From: Micromonospora sp. WMMD882 | GTDB taxonomy: Bacteria > Actinomycetota > Actinomycetes > Mycobacteriales > Micromonosporaceae | Direction: 5' to 3' | Length of the DNA stretch: 64,000 nucleotides | NCBI RefSeq assembly: GCF_027497255.1 | Contig: NZ_CP114903.1 | Span: 5,270,001-5,334,000, forward strand | In this document: positions 42,589-52,003 of the stretch, one piece after another | How positions within the stretch are numbered: position 1 is the stretch's first letter | How the letters are laid out: each line of letters begins with the position of its first letter | The notes under the pieces: model-generated | What the model was told of the DNA's origin: nothing | What the model saw: only the letters and a program-made list of their open reading frames with translations | Databases searched by the model: none | Program-made: the position numbers and the translations under genes

Positions 42589-43502
42589 CCGTCACCGCCG
42601 AGACCGGGGCCGGCGTCCGTACGCCGGTCCGGCCCGACCTGACCGGCCGGGCCCTGTCGGCGCGCCGCCGGATCGTCAACCACCTGGCCACCGGGGGCAT
42701 CTACCTGGCCGTGCTGCTCGCGGTGGTGCCGCTCGGCCTGGTCACCTGGACGGTGTTCAGCCGGGGCGCCGGGGTGATGAGCCTCGACTTCCTCACCGAG
42801 GCCATCCCGAACTCGTACCGCCGGGAGGGCCCCGGCATGGGGCCGGCGATCGTCGGGACCCTGATCATCACCGGTATGGCGTCGTTGATGGCGATCCCGC
42901 TCGGCGTCTTCGGCGCGATCTACCTCAACGAGTACGGCAAGCAGAAGCCCCTGGCCCGGGTCATCCGGATCATGGCGGACGTGATGACCGGCGTCCCGTC
43001 GATCGTGATGGGCCTGTTCATCTACATCGGCTGGGTGCTCTGGGTGGGCGAGTTCTCCGGCTTCGCCGGCTCGCTCGCGCTGGCCTGCCTGATGCTCCCG
43101 GTGGTGATCCGCAGCAGCGAGGAGATGCTCCGGCTGGTCCCCGACGAGCTGCGCCAGGCGAGTCTGGCCCTCGGCGCGCGGAAGTGGCGGACCATCCTCA
43201 CCGTCGTGCTGCCCGCCGCCATCTCCGGCATCACCAGCGGCTCGCTGCTGGCGGTGGCCCGGGCGGCCGGTGAGACCGCGCCGATCATCATCGTCACCGG
43301 CATCACCTTCGCGACCAACCCGAGCCTCTTCGAGGGGTCGAACACCGCGCTGCCCGCGCAGATCTTCCGCAACGCCAGCCAGCCGTTCGTCGGCTCCCAG
43401 GACCGGGCCTGGGGCGCCGCCCTCACCCTGATCGTGATCGTCGTCCTGTTCACGATCGTCGCCCGCATCATCGCGAACCGCTTCGCCATCAAGGAGCGCT
43501 GA
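42585..43502 (+). CDS. pstA: Phosphate ABC transporter permease PstA
   Basis: A 305-residue permease, with TGVPSIVMGLFIY and the EAA-type loop ASLALGARKWRTILTVVLP. Starts at GTG 42585 with AGGGGAGG nearby; the GTG overlaps the pstC stop by four bases. PstC and PstA form the heterodimeric channel for phosphate. Confidence 0.95.
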   Translation: MTVTAETGAGVRTPVRPDLTGRALSARRRIVNHLATGGIYLAVLLAVVPLGLVTWTVFSRGAGVMSLDFLTEAIPNSYRREGPGMGPAIVGTLIITGMASLMAIPLGVFGAIYLNEYGKQKPLARVIRIMADVMTGVPSIVMGLFIYIGWVLWVGEFSGFAGSLALACLMLPVVIRSSEEMLRLVPDELRQASLALGARKWRTILTVVLPAAISGITSGSLLAVARAAGETAPIIIVTGITFATNPSLFEGSNTALPAQIFRNASQPFVGSQDRAWGAALTLIVIVVLFTIVARIIANRFAIKER

Positions 43503-43505
43503 ACC

Positions 43506-44375
43506 ATGGCCCAGCACGAGACCACCACCGACCGCCCCTCGGTCGCCATCAGCGCCCCGAGCGAGGGCTGGAACAACGCCGGCCTGGACCCCACCGGCGG
43601 CGCGACCGTGATGGACCTGAAGAACGTCAGCGTCTACTACGGCGACTACGAGGCGGTCCGGGACACCACCATCCCGATCCGGCAGAACCAGATCACCGCC
43701 ATGATCGGCCCGTCCGGCTGCGGCAAGTCGACCATCCTGCGCTCGCTGAACCGGATGAACGACCTGATCCCCGGCGCCCGGGTGGCCGGCTCGGTCACCT
43801 ACCACGGGCAGGACATCTACGCCAGGGACGTCGACCCGATCCAGGTCCGGCGGCGGATCGGCATGGTCTTCCAGAAGCCCAACCCGTTCCCCAAGTCGAT
43901 CTACGACAACGTCGCCTACGGGCTGCGGATCAACGGGATCAAGGGCAAGCTCGACGACCAGGTCGAGGAGGCGCTGACCGGGGCGGCGCTCTGGGACGAG
44001 GTCAAGGACAAGCTCCGCAAGAGCGGGCTGGCCCTCTCCGGCGGCCAGCAGCAGCGGCTCTGCATCGCCCGGACGATCGCCGTCAAGCCGGACGTGATCC
44101 TGATGGACGAGCCCTGCTCGGCCCTCGACCCGATCGCCACCAGCAAGATCGAAGACCTGATGTACGAGCTGTCGAAGTCGTACACCATCGTGATCGTCAC
44201 GCACAACATGCAGCAGGCGGCCCGGGTCAGCCACTACACCGCGTTCTTCACCGCCGAGGTGGACGCCGACCAGGTGCGGCACGGCCGGCTGGTGGAGTTC
44301 GACCAGACCGCCAAGCTGTTCACCAACCCGGGCGACAAGCGCACCGAGGACTACATCACCGGCCGCTTCGGCTGA
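43506..44375 (+). CDS. pstB: Phosphate ABC transporter ATPase PstB
   Basis: A 289-residue ATPase: Walker [10 protein letters not shown], signature [10 protein letters not shown], Walker [14 protein letters not shown] and the H-loop [24 protein letters not shown] is the PstB-specific Q-loop region. The N-terminal 35 residues are Pro/Ser-rich. ATG three bases after the pstA stop. Confidence 0.97.
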   Translation: MAQHETTTDRPSVAISAPSEGWNNAGLDPTGGATVMDLKNVSVYYGDYEAVRDTTIPIRQNQITAMIGPSGCGKSTILRSLNRMNDLIPGARVAGSVTYHGQDIYARDVDPIQVRRRIGMVFQKPNPFPKSIYDNVAYGLRINGIKGKLDDQVEEALTGAALWDEVKDKLRKSGLALSGGQQQRLCIARTIAVKPDVILMDEPCSALDPIATSKIEDLMYELSKSYTIVIVTHNMQQAARVSHYTAFFTAEVDADQVRHGRLVEFDQTAKLFTNPGDKRTEDYITGRFG

Positions 44376-44412
44376 CCGGCGTCGGTGGGCCGGTACGCCC
44401 AGAGGAGGTGAT

Positions 44413-44913
44413 GTGGTCACTGACGACGTCGGCTCGGACCTCGTCCACATAGCCGTCCCGGTCGCGTACGTGCGACACGTCGCGGCGCTGCTCGCGGAGC
44501 TGGACCGGCAGGGCGGCCCGGTGCGCCCGCCGGCCCGACCCGCCGCCCGCCACGCCCCGCCGGAGCTGGCCGCCGCCTGGTCGGCGGCGGAGCTGCGGCG
44601 GTTCGCGACCGGCCGGTCGAAGAGTCACCAGACCGTGCTGAAAGTCCTCGACCTGCTCGCCGACCGGCCCGGCGAATGGCTGTCGGCGGAGGCGATCTGC
44701 GCCGAGGTCGGCGTCTCCCGGCACCGGCTGGGCGGCGCGCTGGCCGGGGTGACCCGCATGCTCCGCTCCCACGCCGCCTTCCGGGACCTGGGACTACCGA
44801 TGAACCGGTACGTCACCGGCAGCCTCGACGAGCGCGCCGGGACCTTCTACTGGCTCACCGAGGAGCAGGCCGGGCAGTGGAAACTGGCCCGCCTCAGCCC
44901 CGGCGGTAGTTGA
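44413..44913 (+). CDS. Hypothetical winged-helix-like protein
   Basis: A 166-residue protein; the middle has a helix-turn-helix pattern (WLSAEAICAEVGVSRHRLGGAL) followed by a strand-rich segment resembling a wing. GTG at 44413 follows AGGAGG. Located after pstB by 37 bp and in the same orientation, it may be read through from pst. I do not recognise the family. The 3' end overlaps the convergent mshD end by 20 bp. Confidence 0.6.
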   Translation: MVTDDVGSDLVHIAVPVAYVRHVAALLAELDRQGGPVRPPARPAARHAPPELAAAWSAAELRRFATGRSKSHQTVLKVLDLLADRPGEWLSAEAICAEVGVSRHRLGGALAGVTRMLRSHAAFRDLGLPMNRYVTGSLDERAGTFYWLTEEQAGQWKLARLSPGGS

Positions 44914-45826
44914 CGTGGGCGCACCACTGCGCGAAGCCGGCCCGCCGGTAGAGGGCCATCGCCGCCGCGTTCGACTCGTCGACGTAGAGCATCACCCGGC
45001 CCAGGCCCCGACGCTCCCGCAGGTACGCCAACCCGGCGGCGGTCAGCGTCCGGCCCAGCCCGCCGCCGTGCGCCGACGGGTCCACCCCGAGCACGTACAC
45101 CTCGCCGATCGGGGCCGACCCCGGCCGCTCGTGGACCTTCGTCCAGTGGAAGCCGAGCAGGCGACCGGTGGCCCCCTCCACGGCGAGCAGGAACCCGGCC
45201 GGGTCGAACCACGGCTCGGCCAGCCGCGCCCGCAGGTCGGCCAGGCGCCAGCGACCCTGCTCGGGGTGGTCGGCGAAGGCCCGCGCGTTGAGCGCCAGCC
45301 AGGCGTCGTCGTCCGCGCCGGGCCGGAAGGCGCGCAGGGTCACCCCGTCGGGCGGGCGCGGCACGGCCGGCAGGTCGGTGAGCGGGCGACGGAGCTGCCA
45401 CAGCACCCGGGCCCGGCCGAAACCGAGGTCGACGGCGAGGGCGGCGGCAGCCGGGTGGTCACCGTGCGCCCAGGCCCGGACCACGGACTCCGGGGACGCC
45501 CCGGTCAGGGCGGCGACGGCCAGGGCCCGGCCCAGGCCGGCCCGGCGGTGGGCCGGGTGCACGACCAGGTCCAGGTCGGCCGCCCCGGTCGGGTCGGCCA
45601 GGTCGAGGCGCGCGTACCCGACGAGCCGACCTTCCGGCGTACGGACGCTGTGGTGCGCGGCGGCGGACGTCGGCTCCCGCAGCCGCAGCAGCACCGACTC
45701 GTCCAGCGGGTCCGCCCCGTCGGCGTCCCCGGCGGCCCGCGCCAACGTCAGCACGTCGGCTGCCGCCCCGGGGGTCAGCCGGTCCTGCCGGAGAACCCGC
45801 CCCACCGTCACTCCGCCACCGGTCAC
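44894..45826 (-). CDS. mshD: Mycothiol synthase
   Basis: A 310-residue double-GNAT enzyme that acetylates the Cys-GlcN-Ins precursor to make mycothiol. Each half has a GNAT loop: HRRAGLGRALAVAAL and HGGGLGRTLTAAGLAYL, with the family ending YVDESNAAAMALYRRAGF. The mycothiol pathway is actinobacterial, which helps place the organism. GTG at 45826; a second GTG at 45811 is possible. Confidence 0.9.
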   Translation of the reverse strand: MTGGGVTVGRVLRQDRLTPGAAADVLTLARAAGDADGADPLDESVLLRLREPTSAAAHHSVRTPEGRLVGYARLDLADPTGAADLDLVVHPAHRRAGLGRALAVAALTGASPESVVRAWAHGDHPAAAALAVDLGFGRARVLWQLRRPLTDLPAVPRPPDGVTLRAFRPGADDDAWLALNARAFADHPEQGRWRLADLRARLAEPWFDPAGFLLAVEGATGRLLGFHWTKVHERPGSAPIGEVYVLGVDPSAHGGGLGRTLTAAGLAYLRERRGLGRVMLYVDESNAAAMALYRRAGFAQWCAHVNYRRG

Positions 45827-45926
45827 CCTGCCACGGTAACGGCTTTCCGGCGACCCGCGTGCCCCGCGCGGTCGCCGCGCCCACGCGGTCCGGCGCTCAC
45901 CAGACGCCGGCGGCGCAGCCTACGGG

Positions 45927-46766
45927 TCACAGCTCGCTCGGCAGGGCGGTCACCCGGAAGCGGCTGGTCAGGTTGGGCAGGATGCGGTAGAGGGAGTCCA
46001 CCGTGCCCTGCCGGTCGCCGCCCGCGTCGTGCAGCAGCACGATCGAGCCGGGCCCGACACCCGCGGTGACCGTGGCGACGATGCTGCTCGCCCCCGGCAG
46101 TTGCCAGTCGCCCGGGTCCACCGTCCAGTGCAGCGGCATCATGCCGAGCTCGCTGGCCACCGAGACCACCGGGTACGTCCACGCGCCCCCCGGCTGCCGG
46201 AAGTAGGCGATCCGCGCGCCCGGCACGGCGGCCCGGATCACCTGGTTGGTGCGCAGCAGGTCCGCCTGGATGACGTGGCGGGAGCGGGCGCCCAAGCGCA
46301 CGTCGTGGCTCCACGAGTGGTTGCACAGGGTGTGTCCCTCGGCGACGATCGCCCGGACCAGGTCGGGGTATGCCTGTACGTTCTCGCCGACCAGGCAGAA
46401 GGTCGCCGTCACCCCGTACGCGCGCAGCGCCGTCAGCGCCTGCGGCGTGTAGCGCGGGTCGGGTCCGTCGTCGAAGGTGAGCGCCACGTCGGCCGTGCCG
46501 GTGGTGTCCCGGGCGCCGAACGGGCCGCCCCCGGTCGGACCGTCCAGCCGCCACCCCGCCGGCGGGGACGGGGGCGGCTGCTCCGGCGGCACGCCGGTGG
46601 CCGAGGGCTGCTCGGCGGTCAGCGGCGCGGACGGGTCGGGCACGGGATAGGCGTACGGGTCGCCGCCGCTGGTCAGGTTGCGTCCGACCGCGTACCCGGT
46701 GCCGAGCAGCGCGGCGAGCACCACCACGACGATCACCAGGGCCCGGGGTGGCGCGGCGGTGGACAT
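45927..46766 (-). CDS. Polysaccharide deacetylase (NodB homology, CE4)
   Basis: A 279-residue exported protein. A membrane anchor or signal sequence lies at about 9-27, then a Pro-rich linker (35-75). The catalytic set is LTFDDGPDPR, HSWSHD, FRQPGG and LLHDAGGDR, intact for zinc binding and activity. It likely removes acetyl groups from peptidoglycan or another wall polysaccharide. ATG at 46766. Confidence 0.9.
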   Translation of the reverse strand: MSTAAPPRALVIVVVVLAALLGTGYAVGRNLTSGGDPYAYPVPDPSAPLTAEQPSATGVPPEQPPPSPPAGWRLDGPTGGGPFGARDTTGTADVALTFDDGPDPRYTPQALTALRAYGVTATFCLVGENVQAYPDLVRAIVAEGHTLCNHSWSHDVRLGARSRHVIQADLLRTNQVIRAAVPGARIAYFRQPGGAWTYPVVSVASELGMMPLHWTVDPGDWQLPGASSIVATVTAGVGPGSIVLLHDAGGDRQGTVDSLYRILPNLTSRFRVTALPSEL

Positions 46767-46939
46767 CAGCGGTCACCGCCGGACGCCGCGACCCGCCCTG
46801 CCCCGCTGCGACCGGTTCGTCTCGTCGTCGCGGACACGGTCGCCCACCTCCTCGTCCGACTGGTCCGTCAGTCACGTTAGGACCGACCAGTCGAACAAAA
46901 AGGGCATATCTCGAAAATGATCCCCGAAGGGGGAGTGGC

Positions 46940-47653
46940 TCAGACCGGCAGCGGGGCGTGCTCGGCGTCCGGCAGCGAACGCGACGGCGGCACGACGAAC
47001 TTGTAACCCACCTGGCGGACGGTGCCGATCATCGACTCGTACTCCGAGCCGAGCTTGGCGCGCAGCCGCCGTACGTGCACGTCGACCGTCCGGGTGCCGC
47101 CGAAGTAGTCGTACCCCCACACCTCGCGGAGGAGCTGGTCCCGGGTGAACACCCGGCCCGGGTGCTGGGCCAGGAACTTCAGCAGCTCGAACTCCTTGTA
47201 GGTGAGGTCGAGCGGGCGGCCCTTGAGGCGGGCGGCGTAGGTGTCCGGGTCGATGGTCAGCTCGCCGGCCCGGATCGAGCCGCCGGTGCCGGCGGTCGCG
47301 TTGCTCAACCGGCCCACCACCAGCCGCAGCCGGGCCTCCACCTCGGCCGGGCCGGCGCTGGCGAGGATGACGTCGTCGACCCCCCAGTCGGCGTTGAGCG
47401 CGATCAGCCCGGCCTCGGTGACCACCGCGACCAGCGGCACGCCCAGGCCGGTGGCGTGCAGCATCCGGCAGGTCGCCCGCGCCTCGCTGAGCTCAGACCG
47501 GGCGTCGACCAGGACGGCGTCCGGGCTGGGGCCGGCGACCAGGGTGCGCACGTCACGTGGCGCGGTGCGGACCGAATGGGGCAACAGGTCGAGCGCCGGC
47601 AGCACGGCGGATGGTTCGCCGGCCCGCGCGGTCACCAACAGCAGGATCTCCAC
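46940..47653 (-). CDS. glnR: OmpR-type orphan response regulator GlnR
   Basis: A 237-residue regulator with an atypical receiver (Asp50 in [10 protein letters not shown] but without the usual acidic pocket) and a winged-helix domain ([37 protein letters not shown]). [24 protein letters not shown] is distinctive of GlnR, the main nitrogen regulator of actinomycetes. No sensor kinase gene is adjacent. GTG start with GGAGG seven bases upstream. Assignment rests on memory of the family, without a search. Confidence 0.85.
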   Translation of the reverse strand: MEILLLVTARAGEPSAVLPALDLLPHSVRTAPRDVRTLVAGPSPDAVLVDARSELSEARATCRMLHATGLGVPLVAVVTEAGLIALNADWGVDDVILASAGPAEVEARLRLVVGRLSNATAGTGGSIRAGELTIDPDTYAARLKGRPLDLTYKEFELLKFLAQHPGRVFTRDQLLREVWGYDYFGGTRTVDVHVRRLRAKLGSEYESMIGTVRQVGYKFVVPPSRSLPDAEHAPLPV

Positions 47654-47899
47654 ACGATCACCTCCGTCCCGGCGGCGATCAGCCGCGCGCGACCAGCGGG
47701 CACCCGGACGGGGTGCGGCGCTGAGAACTCGTGGTCCCGGCGTCGGTGGCGGGCGGGTCAGGGCTTGAGCCTAACCGATGCCTTCCCCGTCACCTCAATG
47801 CTCTTTCCTGTTTGTCTGGGTTGCCCGTACTCATCGGCAAGCTTTTAACGTCCCGGAAACGGCGATCACCCGGACGGTGTTCCGGTCTGGCACCATCGG

Positions 47900-48943
47900 G
47901 TGGTGTTTGCCTCCGCCTCTTCCCCGGCCGCCCCGGACCCGTGGTCCGACGAGGTCGAACCGGCCGGCTTCCCGCCGCCGCGCACCGGCCCGGGTGTCGA
48001 CGGGCCCGCCGGCCCGCGCAAGCCGCGCCGGTTCCGTCCGGGCGGCGGCGGCCCCAGCGTCTACAACCCGGACGAGGAGTTCGACGACGGGCCCGAGGAG
48101 GACGAGGAGGAGATCGAGCCGGTCGAGATCAACAAGCGGCTCGCGCTGACCATCGCCGGCTTCGCCCTGCTGCTCGGCGTCGGGCTGGTGCTCGGCGCGC
48201 AGACCTCCGGCCCCGGCCACCGGCTGCCGTTCAGCCTCGTCGTGTTCGGCGTCCAGCTCCTGTTCGTGCTCGCCTGGACGATGGCCACCCGACCGCCGGC
48301 CCTGCTGGCGGTGGCCGGCGCCGCCACCCTCACCGCGGTCGCCGTCGACACCGTCGCCGTCCGGGCCGGGCAACCCGGGCTCAGCCGACTGCTGTACGCG
48401 GCGGCGGCCGGGCTCGTCGTCGCCGTCATCGCCCAGACCGTCCGCCGCGCCGACCGGCGGCAGCTCACCGACTCGTTCGGCACCACCGCGCTCGTCGTCG
48501 CCGGAGTGCTCGGCGTGGCCACGCTCATCCCGCTCAGCCGGATCCCCGCCGGCACCCAGACCATCACGACCGCCCTCACCGCCACCGCGCTCGCGCTCGC
48601 CGTGGCCCGGGCCACCGACGCCGTGCTGGCCTGGCCGAGGCTCGCCCCGCAGGTGCCCCGGGGCGCGGCCGGCGTGGTGCTCGGCGCGATGCTCGGCACC
48701 CTGGCCGGCGGGGTGCTCGGCAGCTTCCTGGTCGGCTTCACCCCGACCAGCGGCGCGCTGATCGGGCTGGCCACCGCGGCCACCGCCGTGCTGGCCGACC
48801 TCGCCGTCGGGTACGCCGAAGCGGGTCGGCTGATGGCCGGCGAGCCGCCCACCCTGTGGATCGCCCGGCACATGCAGGGCCCCCTCGGCGGCATCGCCCT
48901 CGCCGCGCCGGTCGCCTACCTCATATGCGTACTGTTCCTCTGA
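47900..48943 (+). CDS. Hypothetical membrane protein
   Basis: A 347-residue protein: a long Pro/Glu-rich cytoplasmic N-terminus (about 1-75, including EEDEEEIEPVEINKR) and about eight hydrophobic segments from residue 80 on. I do not recognise the family. Paired GTGs at 47900 and 47903. Divergent from glnR. Confidence 0.65.
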   Translation: MVFASASSPAAPDPWSDEVEPAGFPPPRTGPGVDGPAGPRKPRRFRPGGGGPSVYNPDEEFDDGPEEDEEEIEPVEINKRLALTIAGFALLLGVGLVLGAQTSGPGHRLPFSLVVFGVQLLFVLAWTMATRPPALLAVAGAATLTAVAVDTVAVRAGQPGLSRLLYAAAAGLVVAVIAQTVRRADRRQLTDSFGTTALVVAGVLGVATLIPLSRIPAGTQTITTALTATALALAVARATDAVLAWPRLAPQVPRGAAGVVLGAMLGTLAGGVLGSFLVGFTPTSGALIGLATAATAVLADLAVGYAEAGRLMAGEPPTLWIARHMQGPLGGIALAAPVAYLICVLFL

Positions 48944-49046
48944 CCTCCTCCCCGTCGGGGGCGAGGTTGGGACCCCCGGGGACCGGGTACGAACCGGTCC
49001 ACGTACGGCGCTGCCGCGGCGGCGCGTTGAGAAGAGTGGAGGCGGC

Positions 49047-49829
49047 GTGACCGAGGCGGCGTACGACGAACGGCCCCGGCGACGCGGGCGCAAGGTCCTC
49101 GTCGGCCTGCTCGTCCTGCTGCTGGTCCTGGCCGGCCTGCTGGTGCTGGCCGACCGGATCGCCACCGGGGTGGCCGAACGCGCCATCGCCGACCAGGTGA
49201 GCCAGGAGCTGAACCGGCAGGACGCCAGCGCCTCCCCGCCGAGCGTCGACATCGGCGGATTCCCGTTCCTCACCCAGGTCGCCGCCGGAAGGTACGAGCG
49301 GATCACGATCGGGCTGAGCGACGTCACCGGCACCGTCGACGGCAACTCCGTCACCCTGCCCACCCTCGACGTGGACGCCCGCGACGTCACCGCGTCGTTG
49401 GACACCATCCGCTCCGGCCAGGGCGACGTCACGGCGGCCCGGGTCGACGGCACCGGCACGATCAGCTACGCCAGCCTCGCCGCCTACCTGGACCGGCCCG
49501 GCCTCACCCTCGCCGAGCGGGACGGCAAACTCGCGGTCACCGCCCCGGTGGACATCTTCGGCCAGCAGCTCACCGTCAGCGGCGTCGCCGAGATCACCGT
49601 CGACGAGCAGGGCAAGGTCAGCCTCGGCTTCAGCGACCTGGACGCCGAGGGCCTGCCGAACCTGCCGGCCGCCCGGGCGCTGCTCAACAACTACGCGCAG
49701 GGCATCTCGATCGACGTGCCGCTGCCGGAGCTGCCGTTCCAGATGACCGTGCGCGGGGTCACCCCGCTGCCCGAGGGTCTCCAGGTCAGCGCCGACGCCC
49801 GCGACGTACCCATCAACGCCCTGGGCTGA
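49047..49829 (+). CDS. DUF2993/LmeA-like lipid-binding protein
   Basis: A 260-residue protein with an N-terminal membrane anchor (about 15-36) and a beta-rich domain containing GGFPFLTQVAAGRYERI, the LmeA-type signature. In mycobacteria LmeA-like proteins act in lipoglycan maturation. GTG start at 49047. Independent of neighbours. Family assigned by motif. Confidence 0.75.
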   Translation: MTEAAYDERPRRRGRKVLVGLLVLLLVLAGLLVLADRIATGVAERAIADQVSQELNRQDASASPPSVDIGGFPFLTQVAAGRYERITIGLSDVTGTVDGNSVTLPTLDVDARDVTASLDTIRSGQGDVTAARVDGTGTISYASLAAYLDRPGLTLAERDGKLAVTAPVDIFGQQLTVSGVAEITVDEQGKVSLGFSDLDAEGLPNLPAARALLNNYAQGISIDVPLPELPFQMTVRGVTPLPEGLQVSADARDVPINALG

Positions 49830-50218
49830 CGGGCGGCGCGCGACGCGGGTGTGGCGCGGAGCACGTACGGGCTGAGCTGGGGAGTCGTCCCGGATGGTGG
49901 TCGGACCGGTAGCGGGATCTGGGATCGCTGGGTAAGCTCCGGGGTCATGGGGACGCTCCTCACCAAACGGCGCGCGGTCGACCTGTGCCGCGTGGCCACC
50001 TGCCTGTGTAGTTCCGTCATCTGACGACGGAGCTGCTCTTCGGCTGCCCAGCGGCCACCGGCCCGGTGCACGTACCCCCGGTCTCCTCTCCTCGCCCGGC
50101 AGCGGCGCCGTCGCATCCAACCCGTGATCCGTCCGTCCTGGGTCCGCGCGTGATGCGACCGAAACTCGCATCCTCCCCGCGCGTCACTCATCCGCCATCC
50201 ACACCAGGGAGTGATCCG
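49830..50218 (+). other. Leader region of the sseA operon
   Basis: Contains the 25-residue cysteine leader ORF (49947-50024). Between it and sseA there is a GTCGCAT (50110-50116) / ATGCGAC (50153-50159) pairing, the only obvious hairpin, and no clear terminator. The promoter is not identified. Confidence 0.55.
49947..50024 (+). CDS. Putative cysteine-responsive leader peptide
   Basis: A 25-residue ORF with Cys at positions 14, 19 and 21, preceded by a basic KRRAVDL segment. This composition matches the short cysteine-rich leader ORFs seen upstream of sulfur genes in actinobacteria, where cysteine shortage would slow ribosomes at Cys codons and change expression of the downstream genes. It lies about 195 bp ahead of a thiosulfate sulfurtransferase. 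ATG at 49947. I saw no strong ribosome-binding site before it. Confidence 0.8.
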   Translation: MGTLLTKRRAVDLCRVATCLCSSVI

Positions 50219-51067
50219 ATGAGTCGCGACACCGCACTCGTCTCGGCCGAGTGGGCCGAGAAGAACCTCGACGCCCCGGGCGTCGTCTTCGTCGAGGTCG
50301 ACGAGGACACCGCCGCCTACGACACCGGCCACATCGCCGGCGCGATCAAGCTCGACTGGAAGACCGACCTCCAGGACCCGATCCGCCGGGACTTCGTCAA
50401 CAAGGAGCAGTTCCAGGCGCTGCTGTCCGAGCGGGGCATCGGCAACGACGACACCGTCATCCTGTACGGCGGCAACAACAACTGGTTCGCCGCGTACGCG
50501 TACTGGTACTTCAAGCTCTACGGCCACCGCGACGTCAAGCTGCTCGACGGCGGTCGCAAGAAGTGGGAGCTGGACGCCCGCCCGCTGGTGAAGGACGCGG
50601 TGACCCGCCCGGCCACGCAGTACGTCGCGCAGGAGCCGGACACCTCGATCCGCGCCTTCCGCGACGAGATCGTCCCCGCCATCGGCAGCAAGAACCTGGT
50701 CGACGTGCGCAGCCCCGACGAGTACGCCGGTCGGCTGCTCGCCCCCGCCCACCTGCCGCAGGAGCAGGCGCAGCGGGCCGGGCACATCCCCACCGCGATC
50801 AGCGTCCCGTGGTCCAAGACCGCCAACGAGGACGGCACGTTCAAGTCCGACGACGAGCTGCGCAGGATCTACGCCGACGCCGGGCTGGACGACGGCAAGG
50901 AGACCATCGCCTACTGCCGGATCGGCGAGCGCTCCTCGCACTCCTGGTTCGTGCTCCAGGAGCTGCTCGGCCACCAGAACGTGAAGAACTACGACGGATC
51001 CTGGACCGAGTACGGCTCGCTGGTCGGCGTGCCGGTGGCGCTCGGCGACGAGCCGGGGAAGGCGTGA
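50219..51067 (+). CDS. sseA: Thiosulfate sulfurtransferase (rhodanese)
   Basis: A 282-residue two-domain rhodanese. The catalytic loop CRIGERS has Cys233. The N-terminal domain has YDTGHIAGAIKLDW and lacks the cysteine, as usual. It likely moves sulfane sulfur to acceptors in cysteine/thiosulfate metabolism; mycobacterial CysA2/SseA are the closest kinds. GGGAG precedes the ATG. The leader peptide upstream suggests cysteine-linked control. It is coupled to the DUF1416 gene downstream. Confidence 0.92.
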   Translation: MSRDTALVSAEWAEKNLDAPGVVFVEVDEDTAAYDTGHIAGAIKLDWKTDLQDPIRRDFVNKEQFQALLSERGIGNDDTVILYGGNNNWFAAYAYWYFKLYGHRDVKLLDGGRKKWELDARPLVKDAVTRPATQYVAQEPDTSIRAFRDEIVPAIGSKNLVDVRSPDEYAGRLLAPAHLPQEQAQRAGHIPTAISVPWSKTANEDGTFKSDDELRRIYADAGLDDGKETIAYCRIGERSSHSWFVLQELLGHQNVKNYDGSWTEYGSLVGVPVALGDEPGKA

Positions 51068-51072
51068 TCACC

Positions 51073-51393
51073 ATGACCGCACCCACCGCTGCCGGCTGCG
51101 CCGCGCCGGACCAGGCCGCGCCGCTGCCCGCGAGTCTCGACCTGGAGAAGGAAACAGTCATCACCGGGCTGGTCACGGCCGCCTCCGGCGAGGTCGTGCC
51201 CGGCGCGTACGTCCGGCTGCTCGACTCGACCGGCGAGTTCACCGCCGAGGTGGTCACCTCGCCGGCCGGCCAGTTCCGGTTCTTCGCCGCCCCGGGCAAC
51301 TGGACCCTGCGCGCCCTCTCCCGCCACGGCAACGGCGACGCCAGCGTCTCCGCCACCCGCGGCATCAACGAGGTCACCGTCACCGTCGCCTGA
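51073..51393 (+). CDS. DUF1416 protein (SseC-like)
   Basis: A 106-residue beta-sandwich protein typically paired with thiosulfate sulfurtransferase in actinobacteria (SseC in mycobacteria). The motif GLVTAASGEVVPGAYVRLLD and SPAGQFRFFAAPGNW suit a transthyretin-like fold. ATG at 51073 follows GGGAAGG; a GTG at 51064 that overlaps the sseA stop is an alternative start. Confidence 0.85.
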   Translation: MTAPTAAGCAAPDQAAPLPASLDLEKETVITGLVTAASGEVVPGAYVRLLDSTGEFTAEVVTSPAGQFRFFAAPGNWTLRALSRHGNGDASVSATRGINEVTVTVA

Positions 51394-51401
51394 CCGACGC
51401 C

Positions 51402-51440
51402 CGAGCGCGCCCCGGCCGGGAACCGGCCGGGGCGCGCTCG
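51402..51440 (+). terminator. Terminator hairpin after the sseA operon
   Basis: A perfect 18-bp stem (51402-51419 with 51423-51440) around a three-base loop, nine bases after the DUF1416 stop. No U-tract. Confidence 0.88.
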
Positions 51441-51500
51441 TCGGCGCGCGCCCCGCGCGCCCCGCGCGGGCGCGCCGCTGGGCGCGCCGCTGGGCGCGAC

Positions 51501-51549
51501 TTCCTGGATATCGGGGTGACCCGTCGACTGGTCACCCCGATATCAGGAA
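51501..51549. repeat. Long palindromic hairpin repeat
   Basis: A 20-bp near-perfect stem, 51501-51521 with 51530-51549, with one bulged G and an eight-base loop CGTCGACT. The centre arms contain GATATC. It lies between the sseA terminator and the convergent cassette B, so it may be another terminator or a dispersed palindromic element. Confidence 0.8.
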
Positions 51550-51589
51550 AGTGGAGTCGATCAAGGGCGGCCGTAGCGCCCCGACAGGC

Positions 51590-52003
51590 TCAGACCGGCG
51601 CCCGAAGCCGGGGCGCGCAGTCGTCGGCGTGGCCGGGGCGCAGCACGCACCGCCGCCGGTGCGGCAGCCGCCGATCACAGAACACCGCCTGCTGCCCGGC
51701 CGGGTCGCCCTCGACGGAGACCGTGGTCGCGCCCACCTCCACCTGCGGCAGGAACCCCAACGACCGCCCGACCGCCCGAGCCAGCACCTGCGCGGCAGCC
51801 AGGTCGGCCGCCACCACAGTCAGATGTACGACGAAACGCCCGTCCCCACCCACCGGGGTGCCTTCGGCCCCGCTGGTCGGGACACTTTCGGCCCCGCTCA
51901 CCGGCAGCGGTCTGCGCTCACTTGCCGGTATCAGTTCGCCCCCGCTCACCGGAGCGCTTTCGCGCCCGCTTACCGGCACCGGTTCGCCCCCGTTCACCGG
52001 CAC
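51590..52003 (-). CDS. Cassette B gene 2: small C-C-H-C protein with Pro/Ser-rich tail
   Basis: A 137-residue paralogue of the 39211 protein. Cys109, Cys119, His125 and Cys129 have the same C-x9-C-x5-H-x3-C spacing, with FCDRRLPHRRRC and RPGHADDC. An added N-terminal segment (about 1-50) is made of PVSG-type degenerate repeats. GTG at 52003 overlaps the end of gene 1. Function unknown. Confidence 0.7.
   Translation of the reverse strand: MPVNGGEPVPVSGRESAPVSGGELIPASERRPLPVSGAESVPTSGAEGTPVGGDGRFVVHLTVVAADLAAAQVLARAVGRSLGFLPQVEVGATTVSVEGDPAGQQAVFCDRRLPHRRRCVLRPGHADDCAPRLRAPV

Noticed and set aside
42057..44450. 797-codon open frame antisense to the pst genes
   Set aside because: Shadow frame; Asp/Arg/Gly/Val-rich with no domain, and it covers three clear pst genes.
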